A stretch of DNA of 64,000 nucleotides from Grimontia hollisae CIP 101886 (GTDB lineage: Bacteria; Pseudomonadota; Gammaproteobacteria; Enterobacterales; Vibrionaceae), in the NCBI RefSeq assembly GCF_000176515.1, contig NZ_ADAQ01000012.1:248001-312000 (forward strand). Reading direction: 5' to 3'. Positions within the stretch are counted from its first letter, which is position 1, and the number at the start of each line of letters is the position of its first letter. Below, in pieces: positions 16,029-25,421 of the stretch. The position numbers and the translations under genes are program-made. The notes beneath the pieces were generated by a model that was given only the letters and a program-made list of their open reading frames with translations, had not been told where the DNA came from and searched no databases.

Positions 16029-18109
16029 GCAGCCTGTCACCTGACTATTTGTATAACCTGTTGCCGGAAATTTACCGTCGGCGCGATGAAGAACAGGGCT
16101 TTCCGCTCAAAGCCTTGATGGGCATTCTTGCCGAGCAGGCGGGCATCGTGAAGCATGACATCGACCGGCTTTATGACAACCAGTTTATTGAAACCTGCGA
16201 TGAATGGGCTGCGCCCTATCTGGGGGAACTGGTGGGGTATCGCTATGGACCAGAGATCCCCGGTGTGAGTCAGCGGGCATCGGTTGCCAACCAGATCCGT
16301 ATTACCCGCCGCCGTGGGGTAGCACTGGCGCTGGAACAACTGGCAACGGACACCACAAGATACCCTGCGCGTGTGGTGGAGTTTTTCCGCCTGTTAGCCC
16401 GGCCTGAGCATCTTGCTGCTCTTCGCCCGGATAATCATTACACCCTGGATATCAGAAACAGTGACAAATGCGACGCGATAGGTACGGCATTCGATTCAGC
16501 CAGTTATACCACGGCGGTTGGTCGGATCGGCCGGGGGGAAGGACGGCACCATTTCCACAATGTCGGCGTTTTTATGTGGCGTTTGGGCCAATACCGACAA
16601 CCGATTGTGCCGGCGCATAGGGTGAATGCAAGGCGTTACCTGTTCAATCCCCTCGGTTGTAATACCCAGCTTTTCAACCCGCCGCAACCTGAGCCGGATA
16701 TCAACCATCTAGCGCGCGAAGAAAACCTGCCAGTTGCACTGAGGCGGAGACGTCTCGCCGGTAACCGGTTAGATGCTTTTTACCCCCGGGCGTTTACTGT
16801 GGTCATTGACGGGATCCCGCAGGACATTGGCCAGCTTCAAATCTGTAACCTAAGCGATGATGGTGCGGACTGGGCACATTCGCCGGTCGATCGTATTTCT
16901 GTCGATCCTGAACTTGGCCGGTTATCGTTGCCCGCCGCGATGCCAGAGCCTGATGCAGTGGAGGTCACATATCACTATGGTGCGGCGGCCAGTCTCGGTG
17001 GCGGTACTTATCCTCGCAGTGAGGGCTTTATTGTGTTCAACAGCCCGCCGCAGGTAATTGGAGAGGGTGACAGTGTTCAACCTGCGCTGGATTTGATTCA
17101 AAACGGCGGTGTAGCCGAAATCGGTGTTTCCCATGTGTTCAGTGAAGCCCTGAATGTTGCTGTAAATACAGACCAGACCCTGTCGCTTCGGGCTGCTGAT
17201 GGTCATCGGGCATTTCTTGAACTGGGTGGCGATGACATGACGCTGCAAGGCGGCGAGGAAGCGGAAATCATTCTGGATGGGCTGGTGATCAGCGGCGGAC
17301 GGCTTGTGATCCCTGATACTGGCGGCAATGCGCTGCGTCGTCTGGTGCTTCGCAATATCACGCTGGTTCCCGGGCATTCGCTGAATATTGACGGTGAACC
17401 TGCTTCCCCGGAGTTGCCGTCGCTGGTGGTAGAGATCCCCAACGTGACTGTCGAGATTGAACGTTCAATTCTTGGCGCAATCCGCACGGTTGAAGGTGTG
17501 TCGGTCTCGGTAAAAGACAGCATTATTGATGCGATCGCCAACACCGGAACCGCTTTTGCGTCGTTGGACGGAACCCGCCATGGCGGTGTACTCACGCTGT
17601 GTGAAACCACTGTGATTGGCAAAGTCGGGGCGCGTTCATTTCCACTGATCTCCAACTGTATTCTGGATGCTGCGTTGACAGACGCGGACGTGTGGACAGC
17701 GCCCGTCTGGGCGCTACAACGACAGACAGGTTGTGCCCGGTTTTCCTATATTCCGCCCCAATCCCGTGTGCCGAGGCAGTATCGTTGCCAACCCCAGTTT
17801 GCAGCGGCCAACGCGGTGGAAGCGGCGGAAGCGAGAAATCCGGCACTGTCTGATTCAGCAAGAACCCATCTTATCCGGGGCGTGCAGGCCCGGATCGTTC
17901 CTGCTTTTACATCAACCCGCTACAACGATCCTGCCTATGGTCAGCTGCTGCTTTCCGCTCCGAAAGACATTCGTCGCGGGGCTGACAGTGGCAGTGAAAT
18001 GGGTGCGTATCACCATCTTTATCACCCGCAGCGGCATGATGCCTTGCTGTTTCGTCTCAATGAATTTCTACCTATCGGCCTTGATGCGGGCTTGATCTAT
18101 GTGACCTGA
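16025..18109 (+). CDS. tail protein I-like wedge/fibre-connector fusion with beta-helix region
   Basis: The 694 residues open with LYNLLPEIYRRRDEEQGFPL, FIETCDEWAAPYLGELVGYR and ITRRRGVALALEQLA, the signature of the P2 gpI-like tail protein family that links baseplate wedges to fibres. After residue about 300 the protein changes to a repetitive beta-rich region containing LVIPDTGGNALRRLVLRNIT and VSVSVKDSIIDAIANTG, which reads as a right-handed beta-helix. It ends SEMGAYHHLYHPQRHDALLF. P2 gpI itself is much shorter (under 200 residues), so this is an enlarged form. The fibre-like gene starts 10 bases downstream behind GAGGAGGAG. Confidence 0.78.
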   Translation: MSSLSPDYLYNLLPEIYRRRDEEQGFPLKALMGILAEQAGIVKHDIDRLYDNQFIETCDEWAAPYLGELVGYRYGPEIPGVSQRASVANQIRITRRRGVALALEQLATDTTRYPARVVEFFRLLARPEHLAALRPDNHYTLDIRNSDKCDAIGTAFDSASYTTAVGRIGRGEGRHHFHNVGVFMWRLGQYRQPIVPAHRVNARRYLFNPLGCNTQLFNPPQPEPDINHLAREENLPVALRRRRLAGNRLDAFYPRAFTVVIDGIPQDIGQLQICNLSDDGADWAHSPVDRISVDPELGRLSLPAAMPEPDAVEVTYHYGAAASLGGGTYPRSEGFIVFNSPPQVIGEGDSVQPALDLIQNGGVAEIGVSHVFSEALNVAVNTDQTLSLRAADGHRAFLELGGDDMTLQGGEEAEIILDGLVISGGRLVIPDTGGNALRRLVLRNITLVPGHSLNIDGEPASPELPSLVVEIPNVTVEIERSILGAIRTVEGVSVSVKDSIIDAIANTGTAFASLDGTRHGGVLTLCETTVIGKVGARSFPLISNCILDAALTDADVWTAPVWALQRQTGCARFSYIPPQSRVPRQYRCQPQFAAANAVEAAEARNPALSDSARTHLIRGVQARIVPAFTSTRYNDPAYGQLLLSAPKDIRRGADSGSEMGAYHHLYHPQRHDALLFRLNEFLPIGLDAGLIYVT

Positions 18110-18119
18110 GGAGGAGCTC

Positions 18120-21100
18120 ATGGCAATAGATATTTCAGGAAAAACCTTTGATCCACGCCATAACTACTCCGAACTGGTCTCGATGCAGGGAAGGGTGGTG
18201 TCGGACACGCCCCTTAACGAAGGTGCGGCAGTCGTTGATCGCCGCTTTCGTGCGGAAACCATCGATTTAGCCGGGTTTAATGGCTATCCCGCCCATCTTC
18301 CCGACAGTTTCCGTATTGACATCTCTGGTGGAGAGTTGTTGATTCATCCCGGCCGGTATTACGTCGATGGCTTGATGGCAGAGAACTTTGGTTACGGCGA
18401 ACACGCGTTTTATCTGCCGCTGGAAGAGATGCGCAGCGACGAACCTGTTCCCTTTGGTATGCAGCCTTATCTTCCCATCATGGAGCCGCCTGAACTGGAA
18501 GATGGCCGTTATCTGGCGTTTCTGGATGTGTGGAAACGTCCGGTCACGTTTCTTGAAGACCCGGATTTGGTTGATCCGGCGATTGGTGTGGATACCAGTG
18601 CCCGAATGCAAACCGTCTGGCAGGTGAAGCTTTTTACGGTTGATGAAGGCGTAACCTGCAATACCGATGATGAAGACATAGAAGGCTGGGAAGCGTTTAC
18701 TGCCCCTTCATCAGCGCGCCTTTCAACCCGGGCCAATCCCGCATCCGCAGTAGAAGACCCCTGTTTGTTGCCACCGGAAGGTGGGTATCGTGGATTGGAA
18801 AACCGCACGTATATGGTGGCGGTACATGACGTCAATGAAGACGGTGTCCCCTTGCTGAAATGGTCGCGTGTCAATGGCGCGTTTGCGGGGAGAATTCTCG
18901 CCCAGCCCGCCAACAATATGCTTTCTCTCGATAATGTCGCCAAAGATGATTACATGCGGTTCAACGATGGTGACTGGGTTGAGATCACCGATGATGTGCG
19001 GGTGCTGGAAGGTAATCCCGGCACCATGGTGAAAATCCAGAAAGTGTACGATGCGAAAAACCAGATAGAATTTACGGCTCCCTTGAATGTGGGGGAAATC
19101 ATCCTAGAGCCTGCATCTACCACAGCCAATCAATCTCTCCACCCCATATTGCGCCGCTGGGACCAGTCCGGTGTGGTGCTTGATACCGACGGCAGTGAGA
19201 TCGTCAATCTGGATGCGCCTGGAAGTGACGGTTTGATCCCGGCGCCAGAGGGGATATTTATCGCGCTGGAAGACGGTGTAGAAGCTGCTATTTCACTCAA
19301 AGACGGCACAGGTGAATACCACGTCAGCGATAACTGGAGCTTTGTTACCCGCTACGCCAACAGTTCAGTTGAAACATTGACTGACGCGCCGCCGCACGCT
19401 TTTCACCATCATTACAGCCGACTGGCGATAGTGGATGTGTCAGGGGGCGAGTTTGTGGAACCTGTATTTCAGGATTGTCGTGATCCCATCGGAACTGCCG
19501 GTTGCTGTACCGTGGTTGTCCGTCCCGGTGAAGATATCCAAACGGCGCTGGACAGCCTCTCTCCCCAGTTTGGTGGCTGTGTGTGCCTGAAAGTGGGTAT
19601 GCATACGATTCGCCGGCCACTGCGTATCCGCTATCCGAATGTGACCCTGCATGGTGAAAGCCATGGTGTGCAAATCAGAAACCTTTCTGGCGAATCAGCC
19701 ATCGTGGTGAGATCTGACGATGGCAGTCCTCTCACTGGTATTCACCTGTCAACACTTGCCATTCTGAACCGGGGTTCGATTGAAAAACCTGCCGGGATCA
19801 TCGCCCTAAGAGCCGTTGAGGACAGCCGGGTTCAAGATTGCCGGGTGCAGGCCCTCGATGGCAGCGTGCAATCGATTGATAACCCGGCGGTGGGGCTGTT
19901 TGACTGCCAGCGGGTTCGGATCAGCCATTGTAAGCTGGAAGGTTCACCCATTGGGGTCTGGATTGGCGATGGTGGCGAAGACCTGACCATTAACAACAAT
20001 GTGATGAATTTTAATGCGGAACAGCTGCCGGGACTGGTTGGGGTGGCAGTGACCAGAATAACTGGCCGGGCGAGGGTTCTCGACAATGATATTGATGGAT
20101 TTGCCCGCGGTGTGGTGATCAATAACCAGCCTTCCGGCGCGGCGTTTTCAACGGCGTCATACAGTGAAGTGAAAGGCAACCGCATTACATTAAGGCCCAC
20201 GCCCAGCGATCTTGAGGCAATTGCCGTGGAATGCTATTGCGCGTTTGGCACTGTTTCCGAAAATCAGATCCTGTTGCTGGCAGAAGAGAGCACAGGCGTG
20301 ATGGTGCGTGGAACAGGCACCTTGATTGAACGCAACCGGATAGAAACAGAGGCGCAGATTGAAACTCAGGTTGCCATTCTGGTTGGTGGCGATGAAGAGC
20401 TGTTTACCGGTGGCATCACCACCGCCCAAAACTGGATCAACGGTTGCAGCGGGGGAGTGATCGCCGAAAAAGTGGCTGGGCTTCGGATTGACAACAATGA
20501 CATTTCCGGCGACAGGGGAACAGAGCTGGCTGTGTCGGCAGCAGAATGTACTCTGGTCAGCATAGAAAATAACAACATGGTGGGAGTGACGCTGGCGGTG
20601 TTTGCCAGTGAGTGTGAAGATGTTCAAATCAACAGCAACCAAATCCGTGACAATGTAGGAGCCATTGCCTGTGTGCAATGTCTGCGTGTTGATATTACCA
20701 ACAACCAAATCTATAACAGCACCCACGGTGGTATTGTTACCCTGTTTTGCCTTGCACGGGTCGGCATTGTTGGCAACCGCCTGAACCATGTTGGCGTTTT
20801 GGGATCAGGAGTTTTTGCCTCTTCCATCATGAGTGTGTTTCATTTGGGCGAATGCCACATCGAATCCAATGAAGTCCTGAATACCGGCGTAGGTATGGAT
20901 GAAGGAATAAACCCGTTGCGTACTGTCGGTATTGGTGCGTTATTTGTGTTGGAAGCCCGCGTGGAAAGCAATCTGGTTTCGTATTCTGATTTACTGACCC
21001 GCGAGCGGGTGTTAGAGGATCGCGCTTTGCTGATGCAGGGATTGATGGAGTTCTCTTTCCCTTTTAGTGACAGACGGTTTGTGCTGCTCGGTTATGCCTG

Positions 21101-21452
21101 TCAGGTTGCCGACAACAAATTCCTCGGTCGGGGTGCAGATACTCTGGTTGAAATCCTCTCCCGGCGGATTAACGACAATATCCGGCTGCGCTTTGAACGG
21201 GTTCTTTTCAATAATAACTTTATTGAACATGTCGGCAGCAATGACGACATCATTGCCAACGGCGCGACGGTGATCCTGAACGGCAGTCAGGCATCAGTGA
21301 TGGGCAACCACGTGAAATCCGGCACCTTCTTTCTGCCATCTTTTGATTTTAACGGCATGGAAGGACCATTTATTGGCAATGTGGTACGCGGTTCAGTCAT
21401 TAACCATCCCGAATTCCCAGTACCTGAATCTGGCTTTAATTCACAGGCATAA
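18120..21452 (+). CDS. DUF6519/right-handed beta-helix protein, tail fibre or spike candidate
   Basis: This 1110-residue protein begins with a DUF6519-type domain (about 1-430; DISGKTFDPRHNYSELVSMQ, GRVVSDTPLNEGAAVVDRR). Residues about 455-1080 form a parallel beta-helix of pectin-lyase type: it enters with VVVRPGEDIQTALDSLSPQF and proceeds in rungs of about 22 residues marked by NN or SN pairs (ITNNQIYN, IENNNMVG, INSNQIRD). Cysteines 810, 832, 854 and 877 fall at the same place in consecutive rungs. Beta-helix proteins at the end of phage tail clusters commonly bind or degrade surface polysaccharide, so target recognition is likely; no catalytic residues could be assigned. GAGGAGGAG lies just ahead of the ATG. 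Confidence 0.78.
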   Translation: MAIDISGKTFDPRHNYSELVSMQGRVVSDTPLNEGAAVVDRRFRAETIDLAGFNGYPAHLPDSFRIDISGGELLIHPGRYYVDGLMAENFGYGEHAFYLPLEEMRSDEPVPFGMQPYLPIMEPPELEDGRYLAFLDVWKRPVTFLEDPDLVDPAIGVDTSARMQTVWQVKLFTVDEGVTCNTDDEDIEGWEAFTAPSSARLSTRANPASAVEDPCLLPPEGGYRGLENRTYMVAVHDVNEDGVPLLKWSRVNGAFAGRILAQPANNMLSLDNVAKDDYMRFNDGDWVEITDDVRVLEGNPGTMVKIQKVYDAKNQIEFTAPLNVGEIILEPASTTANQSLHPILRRWDQSGVVLDTDGSEIVNLDAPGSDGLIPAPEGIFIALEDGVEAAISLKDGTGEYHVSDNWSFVTRYANSSVETLTDAPPHAFHHHYSRLAIVDVSGGEFVEPVFQDCRDPIGTAGCCTVVVRPGEDIQTALDSLSPQFGGCVCLKVGMHTIRRPLRIRYPNVTLHGESHGVQIRNLSGESAIVVRSDDGSPLTGIHLSTLAILNRGSIEKPAGIIALRAVEDSRVQDCRVQALDGSVQSIDNPAVGLFDCQRVRISHCKLEGSPIGVWIGDGGEDLTINNNVMNFNAEQLPGLVGVAVTRITGRARVLDNDIDGFARGVVINNQPSGAAFSTASYSEVKGNRITLRPTPSDLEAIAVECYCAFGTVSENQILLLAEESTGVMVRGTGTLIERNRIETEAQIETQVAILVGGDEELFTGGITTAQNWINGCSGGVIAEKVAGLRIDNNDISGDRGTELAVSAAECTLVSIENNNMVGVTLAVFASECEDVQINSNQIRDNVGAIACVQCLRVDITNNQIYNSTHGGIVTLFCLARVGIVGNRLNHVGVLGSGVFASSIMSVFHLGECHIESNEVLNTGVGMDEGINPLRTVGIGALFVLEARVESNLVSYSDLLTRERVLEDRALLMQGLMEFSFPFSDRRFVLLGYACQVADNKFLGRGADTLVEILSRRINDNIRLRFERVLFNNNFIEHVGSNDDIIANGATVILNGSQASVMGNHVKSGTFFLPSFDFNGMEGPFIGNVVRGSVINHPEFPVPESGFNSQA

Positions 21453-21467
21453 CCAAGGAGCGAAACC

Positions 21468-21866
21468 ATGGCAAAGGCAAGCACTATCCTGAAAAAACAC
21501 CTTTCGCTCATCAGCGAAATGGAAAAGGCAGCTCAACCTGACGCAGTGAAAAATCCGCAGTTGAAAACAAAAACAGAAGCGGCAAAGAAAAAAGCCAGCG
21601 TGGAAAGCCGGATCGCCGAGTTGGAACAGCAACGTGCAGCGTTCAATAAAAAAATGGACGAAGCGATAGCGAGGGAGAAGAAACAACGGGCGGAAATCGA
21701 ACGGCTGGAGAAATTGATTGAAGCACCAACGCCGCCAAAAACGGACGATAAGCCCAACCCCCGCTCGCCAGGACGCGCCAAAGCGAATATGGATGTAGGG
21801 AAAGCGCCGGTAGAAAAAAGAAAAGGATCACCCGCTGCGGCGAAACGCAGACCGGCGAAGAAGTAA
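21468..21866 (+). CDS. Lys/Ala-rich coiled-coil protein with histone H1-like tail
   Basis: The 132 residues fall into two parts. Residues 1-85 form a charged helix with heptad character (VESRIAELEQQRAAFNKKMD, IAREKKQRAEIERLEKLIE). Residues about 86-132 are Pro, Lys, Ala and Arg rich, ending KGSPAAAKRRPAKK, like the tails of bacterial histone H1-like proteins. It lies 15 bases after the fibre gene behind AAGGAGCG and is the last gene of the eCIS unit. I do not recognise a family. Possible roles are a fibre trimerisation or attachment partner, a nucleic-acid-binding cargo, or a short tape-measure substitute; none is demonstrated. Confidence 0.6.
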   Translation: MAKASTILKKHLSLISEMEKAAQPDAVKNPQLKTKTEAAKKKASVESRIAELEQQRAAFNKKMDEAIAREKKQRAEIERLEKLIEAPTPPKTDDKPNPRSPGRAKANMDVGKAPVEKRKGSPAAAKRRPAKK

Positions 21867-21902
21867 CACCAAATCCTGTATCTTCCGGTTGCTTGAGTGC
21901 TG

Positions 21903-22802
21903 TTATCTGTCGTTTTTGGGGCGCTTACGGAGCGCATCCAGATACGCGATGTGTTCAGGGAATATGGCGCAGCAACCGCCGACAATGTTTGAGCCTGCAT
22001 CCAGCCATGCCCGCACAAACGCCGCGTACTCGTCAGCGGGTAAATCCCGCATGGTTGTGAGTGCATCATTGGCTTCGTGATCCTGATGAATCACCGTAAA
22101 CCCGTTGGCGTAAGCGCCAAGGGAAATGGCTTTGCCTTCATCATCAATAATGCCCTTTGATACGCCAATGGCATCCAGCATGACTTCCGGCTGTGAGCAG
22201 TTAAACAGTACACCATCCACCCCAGCCGTACAGACGGCATGAATGGCATCAATGACAGACTCCCCGGAGCGAAGTCGGGGCTGGTCAACTTCGGTATCCA
22301 TCAGGGAAAACGCATAGTAAGCAGGTTGGTTGGTCGTTCTCAGCACGCCATGGATAGTCTGGAATTCTTCGATAGAGCTGATGGTTTCTGCCAGCCAGAA
22401 ATCACAATACCCCACCTGTGCTTCAACAAGGGTCTGGAGGATGGGCTTTGCCTGTCTGGCATTGAATAGATCTGGACGGTAAGAGCCCAAAGCAGGAGGA
22501 ATACAGCCTGCGACCTTCACTTCCTGCTCGCTGTCGTCGGCGGCCCGGCGTGCAATTTGTGCGGCTCGTTCTGCCAGCGTGAACCCCTGTTCTTTGTATC
22601 GTTGTTCACCCAGGTGGAAGGGTACACAGGCATAGCTGTTTACCGTAATGACATCACATCCCGCATCAATAAAGTTCTGGTGCGCCTGATAGACAAATTC
22701 CGGTGCTTCAATCAGTGCCTGCGCACTCCATAAGGGCTGGGAAAAGGGGGCGCCAATACGTTGAAGCTCCCTGCCCATACCACCATCTAATAAAACAAAC
22801 AT
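21903..22802 (-). CDS. mmuM: homocysteine S-methyltransferase family protein
   Basis: The 299-residue protein has the fold and metal site of Hcy S-methyltransferases: an N-terminal LLDGGMGRELQRIG, the first ligand in VDGVLFNCSQPEVM (near residue 202) and the Cys pair in NIVGGCCAIFPEHI (near residues 275-276). The family moves a methyl group from S-methylmethionine or a similar donor to homocysteine to make methionine. It has no folate or cobalamin domains, so it is not MetH, and the length agrees with MmuM. It is convergent with the eCIS operon, with 36 bases between the two stops. The exact methyl donor is not determined; the gene symbol is by family similarity. Confidence 0.78.
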   Translation of the reverse strand: MFVLLDGGMGRELQRIGAPFSQPLWSAQALIEAPEFVYQAHQNFIDAGCDVITVNSYACVPFHLGEQRYKEQGFTLAERAAQIARRAADDSEQEVKVAGCIPPALGSYRPDLFNARQAKPILQTLVEAQVGYCDFWLAETISSIEEFQTIHGVLRTTNQPAYYAFSLMDTEVDQPRLRSGESVIDAIHAVCTAGVDGVLFNCSQPEVMLDAIGVSKGIIDDEGKAISLGAYANGFTVIHQDHEANDALTTMRDLPADEYAAFVRAWLDAGSNIVGGCCAIFPEHIAYLDALRKRPKNDR

Positions 22803-23047
22803 CCGTGATCGCTCATTTTGTGATAGCCGGGCCTGTCACCTCAAGTGGTGTAGGAACAAGCCGGAACGTTTTTGAAAAGTGGCACAAAATACCCGTGTTG
22901 TCTACCAGGCCCACAGACCCTAAGCTTTCTTGGCAGAAAAGCTCTGCTTGGCTTGTACTCGTTAAACGGTTGTTGAGAGGGTAAAAGGAAAAGCATAACG
23001 TCTGATCTTGATGTCAGGCTGTTACGATCAGAATGAGACGGTTGTGA

Positions 23048-23824
23048 TCAGAAGTGGTAAGAAACCGCGGCACCCACCAGCCATTGGTTGGCACTGTCCA
23101 CAATCGGGGAATCTGCCGACTCATCACCTATCCGTGTGTACTGGGCTGATTGGGTTAGGTTCCACCTTTGATTGATAGGGTAGATAAGCTTGTAACCAAG
23201 ATCATATGAGATGCTGCTGCTGCCGCTATATTTTGGTCGATTAACCCGGGCCTCGTAGGGTTGAACGCCAAAATAGTAATCGATAAAGTCTTTACTCTGG
23301 AATGTCACGCTCGCGTAGGGAACCAGATCAGCAACGCCAACAGATAACATATGAAAATATTCCACGCCAGCCAGATAGCCTTGGTAGGTGCCGGAGATAT
23401 CATGTTGGAAATAGGTCGATACCACGCCGTCATTCAAATGAAAATCTGCGTTAAGGCCCAGATCCACACTCAAGTGCCTGTCATCCATCCCTTTTAGAAA
23501 GTCTGAAGTGTTATGGTCATAGCTGATACCTGCACTTGTTAGGTATGCGCCGAGATTGATGGTTTCATTGGTTGTCTTGTAGAAACGGTAGTTTATGCCG
23601 CTGAAATCAACATTAATATCTTCACCGTGATAACCAAAATTAATAAATGGCACAACTGAATGTTTTTGCTCTTTGTATAAATCATTGGTTATCGCCGCGC
23701 CCGCTTCTGCAATCCAAGAGTTTTGTTTGGTGTAAATATTGCCGTTCAGAATATAGGTTTCTCCTGCCGCCTGAACAGCCGGGGCAGTGGCAAATGTAGA
23801 AAGTAATACTGCAGTCTTTTTCAT
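23048..23824 (-). CDS. MipA/OmpV family outer-membrane protein
   Basis: The 258-residue precursor starts MKKTAVLLSTFATAPAVQAA, a signal peptide cleaved after AQA or QAA, and ends in phenylalanine (VGAAVSYHF), the signal for outer-membrane barrel insertion. Alternating strands fill the rest, with DYYFGVQPYEA and SGSSSISYDLGYKLIYPI near the end as in MipA/OmpV proteins. The ATG at 23824 is chosen because the signal peptide begins there and a purine-rich AGGACAG precedes it; the longer frame to 23893 lacks support. The family includes MltA-interacting scaffold and OmpV-like immunogenic porins of Vibrio. It is divergent from the arginase gene. Confidence 0.75.
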   Translation of the reverse strand: MKKTAVLLSTFATAPAVQAAGETYILNGNIYTKQNSWIAEAGAAITNDLYKEQKHSVVPFINFGYHGEDINVDFSGINYRFYKTTNETINLGAYLTSAGISYDHNTSDFLKGMDDRHLSVDLGLNADFHLNDGVVSTYFQHDISGTYQGYLAGVEYFHMLSVGVADLVPYASVTFQSKDFIDYYFGVQPYEARVNRPKYSGSSSISYDLGYKLIYPINQRWNLTQSAQYTRIGDESADSPIVDSANQWLVGAAVSYHF

Positions 23825-24234
23825 GGATTCTGTCCTTGGTTGGCGGTGAGTAATGGTATTTTGCATGCATATCAAAATTCGGGCCGCAATCAATATGGTG
23901 CAAAGACGGGACTGCCGGAAAGCCTAGGCTCTTTCAAACCCTCCACTTGGAATAGTGTGTCGCTATTTTCCGGTGGTTAACAGTACCGAGGATAAGAATC
24001 CGGACGAATAGAGGCATTTTTTCCCCTGCAAACCCTTTCTAATTTCTGACTTTTTCGCTTTCTTTCTATCCACATGTTTATATTCAGGACAGGATTGTGT
24101 TAAATAAATGTTTCTGTGTTGGTGGTGGGGATTGAGAATGCCAGAGAACCTTCAGCGCCGGGAATTAAAAATGCTACGAAGGAGTGATGAAAAAAACTCC
24201 TCATACCAATACGATCGCTTCGAGGATCTCTCTT
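23825..24234. other. 410-base divergent intergenic region
   Basis: This region separates the outer-membrane protein gene (leftward) from the arginase gene (rightward) and must hold both promoters. It is A/T-rich towards the arginase side, with runs such as TTTTTCGCTTTCTTTC near 24050. No convincing operator, small gene or RNA was recognised. A GTG/ATG pair at 24184/24187 is in frame with arginase and could add 16 or 17 residues to its N-terminus. Confidence 0.5.
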
Positions 24235-25164
24235 ATGAAAGAAAATGGACAATCTACATCAATCAAGATCATCGGGGTGCCCGTTGATTTGGGGGCATCA
24301 CGCAGAGGAACGGATGGGGGCGTTTCTGCTGTTCGTATCGCAAGACTGGGAGAGAAACTGAAAAAATTAGGTTACCGAATCGCAGATGAGGTGGATGTGG
24401 CGGTGCCTTCCAGAGCGTCCAGCTCGACAGAAACCGAAGGAAACATGCGTTTTCGAGGCGAAATCCTTCAGATTTGTCGCGAGTTGGCGGTGGTGACAAG
24501 GGATGCGCTTCAACAAGGTCATATCCCTATGGTCGTGGGCGGGGATCACTCCCTTGCGATTGGCTCTGTTTCAGGTATTGCCGATTATTATCAGCAACAA
24601 AACCAACAACTGGGACTGGTTTGGTTTGATGCCCATGCAGATATGAACATTCCCGGAATTTCTCCTTCAGGCAATATCCATGGCATGCCACTTTCTCACT
24701 TGCTGGGATACGGCGACCAAGATTTCATCAGTATTCTGAGTGCAACCCCAAAAATTCGACCTGAAAACGTAGCGCTGGTGGGGGTCAGGGACATCGATGA
24801 AAAAGAGAAAGCGCTGATTAAACAATCGGGCGTGAAAGTCTATAGCATGCGTGACATTGATGAGCTGGGTATGAGCAGGGTGGCGGATGAAGTGATCGAC
24901 ATTGTGACCAAAAACACTGTGGGCTTTCATGTCAGCTTTGATGTGGATGGATGTGACCCTGATGTCATGCCGGGCTCTGGGACATTGGTACCCGGTGGTG
25001 TGACGTATCGTGAAGCGCACCTGTTACTGGAAAAATGTGCCGAAACCAAACTGATGACATCGATGGATTTGGTCGAACTCAATCCCTTTTTGGACAAAGG
25101 CAATATCTCCGCTGAACGGGCGGTGTCCCTTGTGCTGAGTGCCTTTGGGCAGAGTGTTATTTGA
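24235..25164 (+). CDS. rocF: arginase
   Basis: The 309-residue enzyme hydrolyses arginine to ornithine and urea. All manganese motifs are present: GGDHSLAIGS, WFDAHADMN and SFDVDGCDPDVMPGSGT, with the C-terminal PGGVTYREAHLLLEK helix and the final LVELNP loop. The opening IIGVPVDLGASRRGTDGG is typical of arginase rather than agmatinase. The ATG at 24235 has GAGGA eight bases upstream and gives the usual length; in-frame starts at 24184/24187 would add 16-17 residues. It stands alone, with no ornithine or transport genes next to it. Confidence 0.85.
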   Translation: MKENGQSTSIKIIGVPVDLGASRRGTDGGVSAVRIARLGEKLKKLGYRIADEVDVAVPSRASSSTETEGNMRFRGEILQICRELAVVTRDALQQGHIPMVVGGDHSLAIGSVSGIADYYQQQNQQLGLVWFDAHADMNIPGISPSGNIHGMPLSHLLGYGDQDFISILSATPKIRPENVALVGVRDIDEKEKALIKQSGVKVYSMRDIDELGMSRVADEVIDIVTKNTVGFHVSFDVDGCDPDVMPGSGTLVPGGVTYREAHLLLEKCAETKLMTSMDLVELNPFLDKGNISAERAVSLVLSAFGQSVI

Positions 25165-25421
25165 TTATTCATTTCGCTTGATTTATTAAGGCAATACCAG
25201 CAATGCGGTCGGTATCTTGATAAAATGGATTAACACGGAAATATCCACGTTTTCAACATATCAACCTACTCTCGTCATAGCTTTTTAGTGTGGTAGCGAT
25301 TGGGAAAGTATGCCTCCTCAAAGGGATGTGCGGGGATCACATAAATAAGTCGATATTCAAGGCCAATTTCAGGCAAAATCCTTGTACTAACACATTGAGA
25401 AAATGGTATGAGGGACATCTA

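Noticed and set aside
1-21866. Prophage or R-type tailocin
   Set aside because: No head, packaging, lysis, integrase or phage repressor gene is seen, and DUF4157, DUF4255 and a Pvc15-like ATPase are eCIS-specific companions.
1-21866. Type VI secretion system
   Set aside because: There are no TssJ/K/L/M membrane-complex genes, no ClpV-type ATPase and no TssB/TssC pair; sheath and gpI proteins are of phage/eCIS type.
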